This document shows positions 47,337 through 58,235 of a stretch of DNA of 64,000 bases, in pieces. This DNA is from Streptomyces sp. HNM0575 (lineage in GTDB: Bacteria > Actinomycetota > Actinomycetes > Streptomycetales > Streptomycetaceae): NCBI RefSeq assembly GCF_012726265.1, contig NZ_JAASAG010000002.1:744001-808000 (forward strand). The letters are read 5' to 3'. The notes below the pieces were generated by a model. The model searched no databases, was not told where the DNA came from, and saw nothing but the letters and a program-made list of their open reading frames with translations. The position numbers were made by a program, and so were the translations under genes. Every line of letters starts with the position of its first letter. Position 1 is the first letter of the stretch.

Positions 47337-47474
47337 GTGCTGCGCGAGACCGGATTCCTGTGCGAGGCCGGTTTCCCCCGCGAGGCCGCCCGCGCGGCGA
47401 GGTGGGGTTATCCCTACGTCGTCACGCCGCCGGACCCCATGGCGCGGCACCCGCCCACCGGGCAGGCTTGCGCC

Positions 47475-48764
47475 ATGACCGCGAGTGCACATCCTTCCGG
47501 CCCCGGCGGCACCGGGGACCACGGCGAGGAGCGGCTGCCGCCGCCCGCGCCCGTGCTCGGCGCGCAGACGTGGCGGGAGATCGCGCATCTGCTGTGCAAC
47601 ATGCCGGTGGGCGTGGCCGGGTTCGTGTACGTCACGGTGTGCATCTGCGCCTCGGCGGGGCTGTCGTTCACGCTGATCGGGCTGCCGCTGCTGGCGCTGA
47701 CGCTGCTCGGGGCGCGCGGGCTGGGACGGTTCGAGCGGGCACGGGCGCGGCTGCTGCTGCGCGTGCGCATCGACGAACCGAGCCCGCTGCGGGCCCGGGA
47801 GGACGGCTTCCTGTCCTGGCTGTGGACGCAGCTGAAGGACCCGGTGGCCTGGCGGCACGTGCTCTACTTCTTCGTCCGGCTGCCCTGGGGCTGGCTGAGC
47901 TTCGGCGTGATGCTGCCCGCGCTGTTCGTGCTCTGGCCGGTGCTGCCGTGGCTGGCGCGTGGACTGACCAACGTGGACCGTGCGCTCGTACGGGGCCTGC
48001 TGTCGCCCTCGGACGAACTGGAGCGGCGGATCGCGGAGTTGGAGTCGGATCGTGGTTCGGTGGCCGACACCGCCGCCGCCGACCTGCGCCGCATCGAACG
48101 CGACCTCCACGACGGCGCACAAGCACGCCTGGTCACCCTCGCCATGGACCTCGGCCTCGCCAAGGAAAAACTCCTCGAAGACCCCCAAGCCGCAGCCGAC
48201 ATGGTCGACGAAGCACACGGCGAAGTGAAACTCGCCCTCCAAGAACTCCGCGACCTCGCCCGCGGCATCCACCCCGCCATCCTCACCGACCGCGGACTCG
48301 GCCCCGCCCTCTCCGCACTCGCCACCCGCTGCACCGCCGACGTCACCATCACCGTCGACCTCCCCCAACGCCCCGCCCAAGCCATCGAAGGCATCACCTA
48401 CTTCACCGCCTCCGAACTCCTCCAGAACATCACCAAACACTCCACCGCCCACACCGCCCACATCGACCTCTGGAAAACCGACGACCGCCTCCTCCTCCAC
48501 GTCACCGACGACGGCAAAGGCGGCGCCCACACCAACACCGGCACCGGACTCGCAGGCCTCACCGACCGCCTCACCGCCGTCGACGGACTCCTCCTCATCC
48601 ACTCCCCCACCGGCGGACCCACCACCATCACCGCCGAACTCCCCTGGCGCGGACGGGAGATCGGGCACGACGGCAGCGCGGGCGCCACCGGCGGCACGGG
48701 CACGAAGGACGGCCGCGGCAAGCAGCCCCGTACGAAGCGCAAGCGGCTCCGCCGGGTCCACTGA
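47475..48764 (+). CDS. Sensor histidine kinase A (NarL-type partner)
   Basis: 429 residues from the ATG at 47475; ribosome site weak, ATG at 47439 is an alternative. N-terminal sensor half: a putative DUF-type domain with four spans (LLCNMPVGVAGFVYVTVCIC; LSFTLIGLPLLALTLLGARG; SWLWTQLKDPVAWRHVLYFF; GVMLPALFVLWPVLPWL). The transmitter half has HisKA_3 RIERDLHDGAQARLVTLAMD with the phospho-His, N box ELLQNITKHS and G box DDGKGGAHTNTGTGLAGLTD. The transmitter is encoded by a 615-bp segment that reads identical to that of kinase B. A basic tail (KQPRTKRKRLRRVH) follows. Both precede one response regulator. Confidence 0.93.
   Translation: MTASAHPSGPGGTGDHGEERLPPPAPVLGAQTWREIAHLLCNMPVGVAGFVYVTVCICASAGLSFTLIGLPLLALTLLGARGLGRFERARARLLLRVRIDEPSPLRAREDGFLSWLWTQLKDPVAWRHVLYFFVRLPWGWLSFGVMLPALFVLWPVLPWLARGLTNVDRALVRGLLSPSDELERRIAELESDRGSVADTAAADLRRIERDLHDGAQARLVTLAMDLGLAKEKLLEDPQAAADMVDEAHGEVKLALQELRDLARGIHPAILTDRGLGPALSALATRCTADVTITVDLPQRPAQAIEGITYFTASELLQNITKHSTAHTAHIDLWKTDDRLLLHVTDDGKGGAHTNTGTGLAGLTDRLTAVDGLLLIHSPTGGPTTITAELPWRGREIGHDGSAGATGGTGTKDGRGKQPRTKRKRLRRVH
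48035..48649 (+). repeat. 615-bp duplicated transmitter segment, copy A
   Basis: From GGAGTTGGAGTCGGATCG to GAACTCCCCTGGCG, this segment is identical base for base, as far as I can read, with 49784-50398, at a constant offset of 1749 bp. Flanking bases diverge at once on both sides. It covers the DHp and ATPase domains. Glu, Gln and Lys codons inside prefer GAA, CAA and AAA, unlike the flanks. Confidence 0.92.
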
Positions 48765-48792
48765 CGGGTCCACTGACGGGTCCACTGACGGG
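48754..48792 (+). repeat. 12-bp tandem repeat at the kinase A stop
   Basis: GGGTCCACTGAC occurs three times in a row (48754, 48766, 48778) plus a partial GGG. The TGA stop of kinase A falls in the first unit, so contraction or expansion would not change the protein end. The remaining gap to kinase B (48793-49052) holds no recognised element. Confidence 0.8.
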
Positions 48793-49052
48793 CCGCGGCC
48801 TCGTCGCGCCCAACGCGCCCCGTGCTCATCGCGCTTGCGAGCTCACCGCGCCCCCGCACGGGGACCGACCGGGCCGAGGTCGGGTTAACCCCCTCACCGG
48901 GACACGTGCTCACGCCATGGCAGCGCCCCGTACCCGCGGCGGACCCTGTAGGGGACGCTCACGCGCGCCCCCGGCGCACCGCACGCACACGCCCCGGCCG
49001 CCCGTGAACGCCCGGCCCACACCACGGACCCGGAAGGACGGGCATCCGCCCC

Positions 49053-50405
49053 ATGGCTACCGCAACCGACCTAGCACGGCCCCGGACCCACCGGACCCAC
49101 CGGGCGCCCGGCGCACTGCGCGCCCCCTTCGAGGCACGCGCCTGGCGCGAGCTGCTGCACGTCGTCACGGGGATGCCGCTGGCGTGCGTGTTCTTCTCGT
49201 ACGCCGTCGTCATGGTCTCGGCGGGCGCCGGGCTGCTGATCACCTTCCTCGGCGTGCCCGTGCTGGCCGCCGGCCTGGCGGGCTGCCGCGGCGTCGGCGT
49301 ACTGGAACGGCTGCGCGCGAGGACGCTGCTGGACGTGGACATCGCCGAGCCCGAGCCCGTACGGGCCCTCCAGCGGCGCGGCGGACCGATGCCGTGGATG
49401 GGGGCGCTGCTGCGCAGCGGCGTCTCCTGGCGGCACCTGCTCTACACGCTGCTCCACTTCCCGTGGGCGCTGTTCACCTTCGTCGTCTCCGTCAGCTTCT
49501 TCTCTAGCGCGTGGGCGCTGACCCTGTATCCCGCCTGGCAGTGGGTCTTCCCGCGCCATCTCGGCCAGCCGGGCATCCGGCTCGGCCCGGACGGAGCGAC
49601 GATCGACGGCACGACGCGGATCGGCGGCACCTACGTGGACAGCCCGCCCGAGATCGCGCTCACCTGCGCGGCCGGGCTGGTGCTGCTGCTGGCGACGCCG
49701 TGGATCGTACGGGGCCTCACGCAGATCGACCGGCTGATGGTGCTCGGACTGCTCGGCCCCTCGCCACTGGCCACCCGCGTACGGGAGTTGGAGTCGGATC
49801 GTGGTTCGGTGGCCGACACCGCCGCCGCCGACCTGCGCCGCATCGAACGCGACCTCCACGACGGCGCACAAGCACGCCTGGTCACCCTCGCCATGGACCT
49901 CGGCCTCGCCAAGGAAAAACTCCTCGAAGACCCCCAAGCCGCAGCCGACATGGTCGACGAAGCACACGGCGAAGTGAAACTCGCCCTCCAAGAACTCCGC
50001 GACCTCGCCCGCGGCATCCACCCCGCCATCCTCACCGACCGCGGACTCGGCCCCGCCCTCTCCGCACTCGCCACCCGCTGCACCGCCGACGTCACCATCA
50101 CCGTCGACCTCCCCCAACGCCCCGCCCAAGCCATCGAAGGCATCACCTACTTCACCGCCTCCGAACTCCTCCAGAACATCACCAAACACTCCACCGCCCA
50201 CACCGCCCACATCGACCTCTGGAAAACCGACGACCGCCTCCTCCTCCACGTCACCGACGACGGCAAAGGCGGCGCCCACACCAACACCGGCACCGGACTC
50301 GCAGGCCTCACCGACCGCCTCACCGCCGTCGACGGACTCCTCCTCATCCACTCCCCCACCGGCGGACCCACCACCATCACCGCCGAACTCCCCTGGCGGG
50401 TCTGA
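49053..50405 (+). CDS. Sensor histidine kinase B (NarL-type partner)
   Basis: 450 residues from the ATG at 49053. The sensor half differs from kinase A: four spans with LHVVTGMPLACVFFSYAVVM, LLITFLGVPVLAAGLAG, LLHFPWALFTFVVSVSFFSS and LTCAAGLVLLLATPWIVRGL, and an extracytoplasmic-type loop (GIRLGPDGATIDGTTRIGGT) before the last span that kinase A lacks. From ELESDRGSVADTAAADLRRI to the end (ELPWRV) the transmitter is the same as in kinase A at protein and DNA level. The phospho-His is in RDLHDGAQ. A response regulator follows 110 bp downstream. Confidence 0.93.
   Translation: MATATDLARPRTHRTHRAPGALRAPFEARAWRELLHVVTGMPLACVFFSYAVVMVSAGAGLLITFLGVPVLAAGLAGCRGVGVLERLRARTLLDVDIAEPEPVRALQRRGGPMPWMGALLRSGVSWRHLLYTLLHFPWALFTFVVSVSFFSSAWALTLYPAWQWVFPRHLGQPGIRLGPDGATIDGTTRIGGTYVDSPPEIALTCAAGLVLLLATPWIVRGLTQIDRLMVLGLLGPSPLATRVRELESDRGSVADTAAADLRRIERDLHDGAQARLVTLAMDLGLAKEKLLEDPQAAADMVDEAHGEVKLALQELRDLARGIHPAILTDRGLGPALSALATRCTADVTITVDLPQRPAQAIEGITYFTASELLQNITKHSTAHTAHIDLWKTDDRLLLHVTDDGKGGAHTNTGTGLAGLTDRLTAVDGLLLIHSPTGGPTTITAELPWRV
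49784..50398 (+). repeat. 615-bp duplicated transmitter segment, copy B
   Basis: Identical, by eye, to 48035-48649 over 615 bp. The match ends at CCTGGCG, three bases before the stop-codon region of kinase B, where copy A continues into its basic tail. Confidence 0.92.
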
Positions 50406-50515
50406 CCACCGGTCCCATCTCCCGCGTCCCACCGCCCGGCGCCCGCGATTCTGGAATGCTGAGCGCGTCGCATGCGTCGTACTGAGCAGCCCACAAGGGC
50501 GGACGGGGGTCTCTG

Positions 50516-51199
50516 ATGGCGAAGGACGTGGAGGACAGGGTGCGGGTGGTCATCGCCGAGGACTCGGTGCTGCTGCGCGAGGGCCTGACCCGGCTGCTCA
50601 CCGACCGCGGCCACGAGGTCGTCGCGGGCGTCGGCGACGGCGAGGCGCTGGTCAAGACGGTCGCCGAGCTGGCCGCCGCGGACTCGCTCCCGGACGTGGT
50701 CGTCGCGGACGTACGGATGCCGCCGACCCACACCGACGAGGGCGTACGGGCGGCCGTCGCGCTCCGCGAGGCCCACCCGGGCCTGGGCGTGCTGGTGCTG
50801 TCGCAGTACGTGGAGGAGCAGTACGCCACGGAGCTGCTGGCCGGCTCAAGCAGCGGCGTCGGCTATCTGCTGAAGGACCGCGTGGCGGAGGTGCGGGAGT
50901 TCGTGGACGCGGTGGTCCGAGTCGCGCAGGGCGGTACGGCGCTCGACCCGGAGGTGGTCGCCCAGCTCCTGGGCCGCAGCCGCAAGCAGGACGTGCTGGC
51001 GGCGCTGACCCCGCGCGAGCGGGAGGTGCTGGGGCTGATGGCAGAGGGGCGCACGAACTCCGCGATCGCTCAGCAGCTGGTGGTCAGTCACGGCGCCGTC
51101 GAGAAGCACGTGAGCAACATCTTCATGAAGCTGGGCCTGTCGCAGAGTGACGCTGATCACCGCCGCGTGCTGGCGGTGCTGACGTATCTCGGCACGTGA
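50516..51199 (+). CDS. LuxR/NarL-type response regulator
   Basis: 227 residues from the ATG at 50516 (GGGGG 7 nt upstream). The receiver domain has IAEDSVLLREGLTRLL and the phospho-acceptor Asp at residue 65 in VVVADVRMPP, then VLVLSQYVEEQYATELL and GYLLKDRV (conserved Lys). The C-terminal helix-turn-helix is LTPREREVLGLMAEGRTNSA plus IAQQLVVSHGAVEKHVSNIF. Two sensor kinases upstream share one transmitter sequence and probably both phosphorylate this single regulator. The set resembles the two-kinase, one-regulator system known in this position in Streptomyces. Confidence 0.96.
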   Translation: MAKDVEDRVRVVIAEDSVLLREGLTRLLTDRGHEVVAGVGDGEALVKTVAELAAADSLPDVVVADVRMPPTHTDEGVRAAVALREAHPGLGVLVLSQYVEEQYATELLAGSSSGVGYLLKDRVAEVREFVDAVVRVAQGGTALDPEVVAQLLGRSRKQDVLAALTPREREVLGLMAEGRTNSAIAQQLVVSHGAVEKHVSNIFMKLGLSQSDADHRRVLAVLTYLGT

Positions 51200-51445
51200 C
51201 CCGGCTCCCGTCGGGCCTCCTCCGGTCCGCTCCAGCCGCGCGGCCGAGCCCGCGACCGCTCGCACCACCGTGAACAGGGACTTCGCAGTACGGGCGCACG
51301 GGGACAAAGCGCCCGGCGGGGGTGGCGGAAGGTGAGCCGCGGGTGTCTCGGCAATGGGTCCGCGATGTGGCCACGCCAGGGAAGGTGACCCTTACCGACG
51401 TACGATGGCTGGCGAGCCCGCCGCCTCTAGGAGGTCCGATCCACC

Positions 51446-54563
<3,118 letters not shown>

Positions 54564-54642
54564 CGCGACGCGCGCGCGACACCCGCGCGCGACACCGCCG
54601 ACAGCGGCAACGACCACAGCAGCACCGCCGACATCGGCAACC

Positions 54643-54685
54643 ACGCGGCCCCGCCGGGCATTTCACGCTCCCGGCGGGGCCGCGT
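54643..54685 (+). terminator. Terminator after korAB
   Basis: 16-bp perfect arms (ACGCGGCCCCGCCGGG at 54643 and CCCGGCGGGGCCGCGT ending at 54685) with an 11-nt loop. The remainder of the gap to rarD (54686-54873) shows no gene. Confidence 0.85.
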
Positions 54686-54873
54686 CGTCGAGTCCGGGGT
54701 GCCCGCCGGGAGGCGTCCGGCGGTCCGTCGGCAGTGCGCCGACGGTCCGTCGGGGATCCGCTCCGCACCGCTCGCACCGTCAGTACCGTCATGTGAAACG
54801 GAGATGACAGCCGCGTCTCGGCGGAGCTACGGTCGGTCCCGCACCGACGGCTCTCACTCGAGGAGGACGGTTC

Positions 54874-55959
54874 GTGGGAAACCGAAGCGACCAGCGGACC
54901 GGACTGCTCTACGGTGTCGCCGCCTACGGCCTCTGGGGAATCCTCCCGCTCTACTGGCACCTGCTCGAATCCACCAACCCCGCCGAGGTCCTGGCCCACC
55001 GCATGGTGTGGTCCCTGCCGACGGTCATCGTGCTGCTGACGGTGCTGCGGCGCTGGTCGTGGATCCGGCCGCTGCTGCGGCAGCCGAAGCGGCTCGGGCT
55101 CGTCGTGGTCGCCGCCGCCGCGATCTCCGTCAACTGGGGCCTGTTCATCTGGTCCGTGAGCGTCGGCATGGTCCTGGAGTCCTCGCTCGGCTACTTCATC
55201 AACCCGCTGGTCTCCATCGCCTTCGGCGTGCTGCTGCTGCGTGAGCGGCTGCGCCCCGCGCAGTGGGCGGCCGTCGGTATCGGCGCGTCCGCGGTGGCCG
55301 TGCTGAGCATCGGGTACGGACGGGTGCCGTGGCTGTCGATCGGGCTGGCGCTCTGCTTCGCCACGTACGGGCTGGTCAAGAAGCGCATCCTGCTGTCCGG
55401 CGTGGACAGCTTCAGCGCGGAGACGGCGGTCCAGTTCGTGCCCGCGCTGGGTTTCCTCGTCTACCTCTGGACGACCGGCGAGGGCTCCTTCGTCGACGGA
55501 GGCGTGGGACATGCCCTGCTGCTCTCCGCGTCCGGCGTGGTCACGGCCGTACCGCTGATCTTCTTCGGGAGCGCGGCGGTGCGGCTGCCGCTGACGACCG
55601 TCGGGCTGCTCCAGTACCTGGCGCCGGCGCTGATGTTCGTGCTGGGGCTGCTGGCCTTCCACGAGGAGATGCCGCCCGAGCGCTGGGCCGGATTCCTGCT
55701 GGTGTGGGCCGCGCTGTGCGTGCTGACGTGGGACGCGCTGCGCACCAGGCGCAAGGGGCGCGAGCAGCTGCGTACGGCCGCGGCACGGGCGGCGGAGGCG
55801 GCCGGGGCGGCCGAGGCGGCCGGGGCAGGGACGGCCGAAACAGGCACGGCCGAAGCAGGGGCGGCCGGGACGAAGCCGGAGCCGGAGCGGGAGCCGGAGT
55901 CTGAGCCCGGGTCGGGCGCGAACGCGTCCGGGGCCGTGCCGGGCGGCTCTAGGCCGTGA
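54874..55959 (+). CDS. rarD: EamA family transporter RarD
   Basis: 361 residues from the GTG at 54874 with GAGGAGGACG upstream. Ten predicted spans in the drug/metabolite transporter fold; RarD members are thought to export or import small hydrophobic amines or amino-acid-like compounds, and the E. coli name came from chloramphenicol sensitivity. Seen: GLLYGVAAYGLWGILPLYWH, VLAHRMVWSLPTVIVLL, LGYFINPLVSIAFGVLLLRE and LQYLAPALMFVLGLLAFHEE. The last 70 residues are Ala/Glu/Pro-rich. The 3' end overlaps the convergent permease gene by 11 bp. Confidence 0.92.
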   Translation: MGNRSDQRTGLLYGVAAYGLWGILPLYWHLLESTNPAEVLAHRMVWSLPTVIVLLTVLRRWSWIRPLLRQPKRLGLVVVAAAAISVNWGLFIWSVSVGMVLESSLGYFINPLVSIAFGVLLLRERLRPAQWAAVGIGASAVAVLSIGYGRVPWLSIGLALCFATYGLVKKRILLSGVDSFSAETAVQFVPALGFLVYLWTTGEGSFVDGGVGHALLLSASGVVTAVPLIFFGSAAVRLPLTTVGLLQYLAPALMFVLGLLAFHEEMPPERWAGFLLVWAALCVLTWDALRTRRKGREQLRTAAARAAEAAGAAEAAGAGTAETGTAEAGAAGTKPEPEREPESEPGSGANASGAVPGGSRP

Positions 55960-56959
55960 TGTCGCGGCCCGTGAAGCGGGCCCAGGCGGCCGACCCGAAC
56001 ACGGCCGTGTACAGCGCCTGGAGGCCGAGGTTCCTCACCAGCTCGTCCCAGTAGACGGGGTCGCGCAGCAGGTCGGCGAAGCTCAGCCAGTAGTGCGGGA
56101 AGAGGTACGGCTGCACGGCGTGCAGCTGCGGAATGGTGTCCACGATCTGCACCATCAGCAGCAGCCCCACCGTGGCGGCCATCGCCGCGATGCCGCTGTT
56201 GGTGAGGGTCGAGACGAACAGCCCGAGAGCCGCCAGCCCGGTCAGCGAGAGGGCCACGGCGACGGCGATCGCGAACGCCCGCACCAGCCCCTCCGACAGC
56301 GGCACCGTGCTTCCCGACAGCAGGGTGACCTCCCCCAGCGGGAAGAGCACCGCACCCGTCGCGAGGGCGAAGACCGCGACGACGAGGGTGGCGGCGAGGC
56401 AGAAGACCATCGTGCTCGCGTACTTCACCAGCAGCAGCCGGGTGCGTCCGGCGGGGGCGACCAGCAGATAGCGCAGCGTGCCGGCGTTCGCCTCGCCCGC
56501 CACGGAGTCGCCCGCGACGACGCCCACCGTCATCGGCAGGAAGAACGGCAGCGTGGCCGCGAGCGAGGTGAAGACCAGGAACAGTCCGTTGTTGGTGATC
56601 TGCGAGATGAACGCGGGCCCGCCGCCGTCGCCGCCACCGCCCGAACCCCCGTCCCCCGTCTCGATCTTGACCGCGATGCCGACCAGTACGGGGATCGCCG
56701 CGAGGACGCCCAGAAGCGCGATGGTGCGCCAGCGGCGGAAGGTGGTGAGCAGTTCGCTGCGGAGGAGGCCGGACATGCGCCGGGTACGCGTGCCGCCGCG
56801 TACGGCGGCCGGGGCTGCGTGATTGGCGTGGGCGGCGTTCCGCCCACCGTCGCCCGTGCCCGCGTCCGTTCTCTTGCCCGCGTCCGTACCCGCGCCCGTG
56901 CCCGCGCCCGCGCCGGGAGCGGCGTCCCGTCCCGTACCCGCGAAGTCAGCCCGCGACAT
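55949..56959 (-). CDS. ABC-2 type transporter permease
   Basis: 336 residues from the ATG at 56959 (14-nt overlap with the ATPase stop). Residues 1-60 are a Gly/Thr/Ala-rich tail, and the first transmembrane-like span is at 79-98 (ALLGVLAAIPVLVGIAVKIE, beginning earlier with LLTTFRRWRTIALLG). Six spans in the ABC-2 pattern; the loop GDSVAGEANAGTLRYLLVAP is a typical ABC-2 coupling region. An alternative ATG at 56776 would start at the core domain. Together with the ATPase it forms an exporter of unknown substrate. Confidence 0.9.
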   Translation of the reverse strand: MSRADFAGTGRDAAPGAGAGTGAGTDAGKRTDAGTGDGGRNAAHANHAAPAAVRGGTRTRRMSGLLRSELLTTFRRWRTIALLGVLAAIPVLVGIAVKIETGDGGSGGGGDGGGPAFISQITNNGLFLVFTSLAATLPFFLPMTVGVVAGDSVAGEANAGTLRYLLVAPAGRTRLLLVKYASTMVFCLAATLVVAVFALATGAVLFPLGEVTLLSGSTVPLSEGLVRAFAIAVAVALSLTGLAALGLFVSTLTNSGIAAMAATVGLLLMVQIVDTIPQLHAVQPYLFPHYWLSFADLLRDPVYWDELVRNLGLQALYTAVFGSAAWARFTGRDITA

Positions 56960-57923
56960 CGAAACCCTCCCCGGTGAGCGCCACGAACACGTCCTCCAGC
57001 GACGCCCGCGTCACGCCGAAGGCCCGCACACGGACCCCGGCGCGTACGAGCGCGGCGTTCAGATCGGCCAGCTCGGGCGGCGGCGGGGAGTCCGTCTCAG
57101 GCCCGGGAAGCGGCAGTTCACCGGTCACCTCGTCGCCCGCCACCGTCAGATCGCCCACGCCGTGCTCCTTCAGTACGCGCGCCGCCTCCCCTCCGTCCGG
57201 CGTGGTGACCGTCAGCCGGCCCCTGGCGTCCGCCGACATCTCGGCGACGGTGCCCTGGGTGACGAGCCGCCCCCGGTTCATCACGGCCGTGTGCGAGCAG
57301 ACCTGCTCGATCTCGTCGAGCAGGTGGGAGGAGAGGAAGACGGTCGTGCCGTCCTCCGCCAACGCCCTGACCAGTGAACGGATTTCACGCATGCCCTGCG
57401 GGTCGAGCCCGTTGGTCGGCTCGTCCAGCACCAGCAGTTCGCGCGGCTGGAGCAGGGCGGCGGCGATGCCGAGGCGCTGCTTCATGCCCAGCGAGTACGC
57501 CTTGGCCTTCTTGCTCGCCGCCGCCGACAGCCCGACCCGCTCCAGCGCCCGCTCGACCCGCACCCTGCGCGTACGGGGATCGGCCGTGGGGTCGGCCGCG
57601 TCGTAACGGTGGAGATTTCCCCGCCCGGAGAGGAAGCCGTACAGCGCCGGACCCTCGATGAGGGCGCCGACCCGCGGCAGCACCCGGCGGGCCGCCGACG
57701 GCATGGGCTCGCCCAGCACGTTCACGGCGCCCTCGGTGGCGTCGATGAGGCCGAGCAGCACGCGGATCGTGGTGGTCTTGCCCGAGCCGTTCGGCCCGAG
57801 AAAGCCGAAGACGCTTCCGCGGGGGACGGCGAGGTCCAGCCCGTCCACGGCGAGCTGGCCGCCGCGGTAGCGCTTGCTGAGCGCGCGGGTCTCGATGACC
57901 GCTTCGGCTGACGGCTGGGCCAT
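56946..57923 (-). CDS. ABC transporter ATP-binding protein
   Basis: 325 residues from the ATG at 57923 with GGGAG 7 nt upstream; upstream repeat DNA can be read in the same frame but is not part of the gene. Walker A is GPNGSGKTT (residues 43-51), the signature is YSLGMKQRLGIAAALL, Walker B is LLVLDEPTNGLDP, then the switch His in FLSSHLLDEIEQV. The C-terminal 90 residues (DUF4162-like, GRLTVTTPDGGEAARVLKEH) are typical of lantibiotic/NatA-type exporters. It overlaps the permease gene by 14 nt; the LolA-like gene is 312 bp upstream. Confidence 0.95.
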   Translation of the reverse strand: MAQPSAEAVIETRALSKRYRGGQLAVDGLDLAVPRGSVFGFLGPNGSGKTTTIRVLLGLIDATEGAVNVLGEPMPSAARRVLPRVGALIEGPALYGFLSGRGNLHRYDAADPTADPRTRRVRVERALERVGLSAAASKKAKAYSLGMKQRLGIAAALLQPRELLVLDEPTNGLDPQGMREIRSLVRALAEDGTTVFLSSHLLDEIEQVCSHTAVMNRGRLVTQGTVAEMSADARGRLTVTTPDGGEAARVLKEHGVGDLTVAGDEVTGELPLPGPETDSPPPPELADLNAALVRAGVRVRAFGVTRASLEDVFVALTGEGFDVAG

Positions 57924-58031
57924 GGCGCTCCCACGTTCGGTCGGAGTCTGCCGCGGTTCGGGTCTGTCTGCCGCGGTCCGGAACTGGCGCTGTACGTGCA
58001 GTGTTTCGGTCGCTTGTACGTGAACTGCCGC

Positions 58032-58137
58032 TGTACGTGGGCCTGTTGCCGTACGTGCGTGTGTCGCCGTACGTCGAGCTGTTGCTGTACCTGCGTCTGT
58101 CGCCGTACGTGCCTCTGTCGCTGTACTGCCTCTGCGC
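58032..58137. repeat. Degenerate 18-bp tandem array before the ABC exporter
   Basis: Five consecutive 18-bp units start at 58032, 58050, 58068, 58086 and 58104, with a partial sixth at 58122. Consensus YGTACSTGCSTCTGTYGC, each with a GTAC core. Two looser copies lie just left (from 57991). The array occupies the promoter-proximal gap between the LolA-like gene and the ATPase. Confidence 0.8.
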
Positions 58138-58235
58138 GCCCCGGGCCGCGGCCCCGGCAACGCCCGTCCCCACCGCCCCGCGACGAGCGGAGGGGTGGGG
58201 ACGGACGGCCGGTCACGGCTCGTTGCCGGGAAGGG

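Noticed and set aside
47475..50405. Kinase A and B as a misassembly of a single gene
   Set aside because: Their sensor halves and flanks differ throughout, so two genes are real. An error confined to the shared 615 bp cannot be fully excluded and is listed as a check.
58032..58137. CRISPR array
   Set aside because: Units are 18 bp head to tail with no spacers and no cas genes are nearby, so this is a degenerate tandem repeat.
57924..58160. N-terminal extension of the ABC ATPase through the repeat array
   Set aside because: The in-frame peptide is a periodic TATxxx repeat without similarity, while the ATG at 57923 has a ribosome site and starts the conserved domain.
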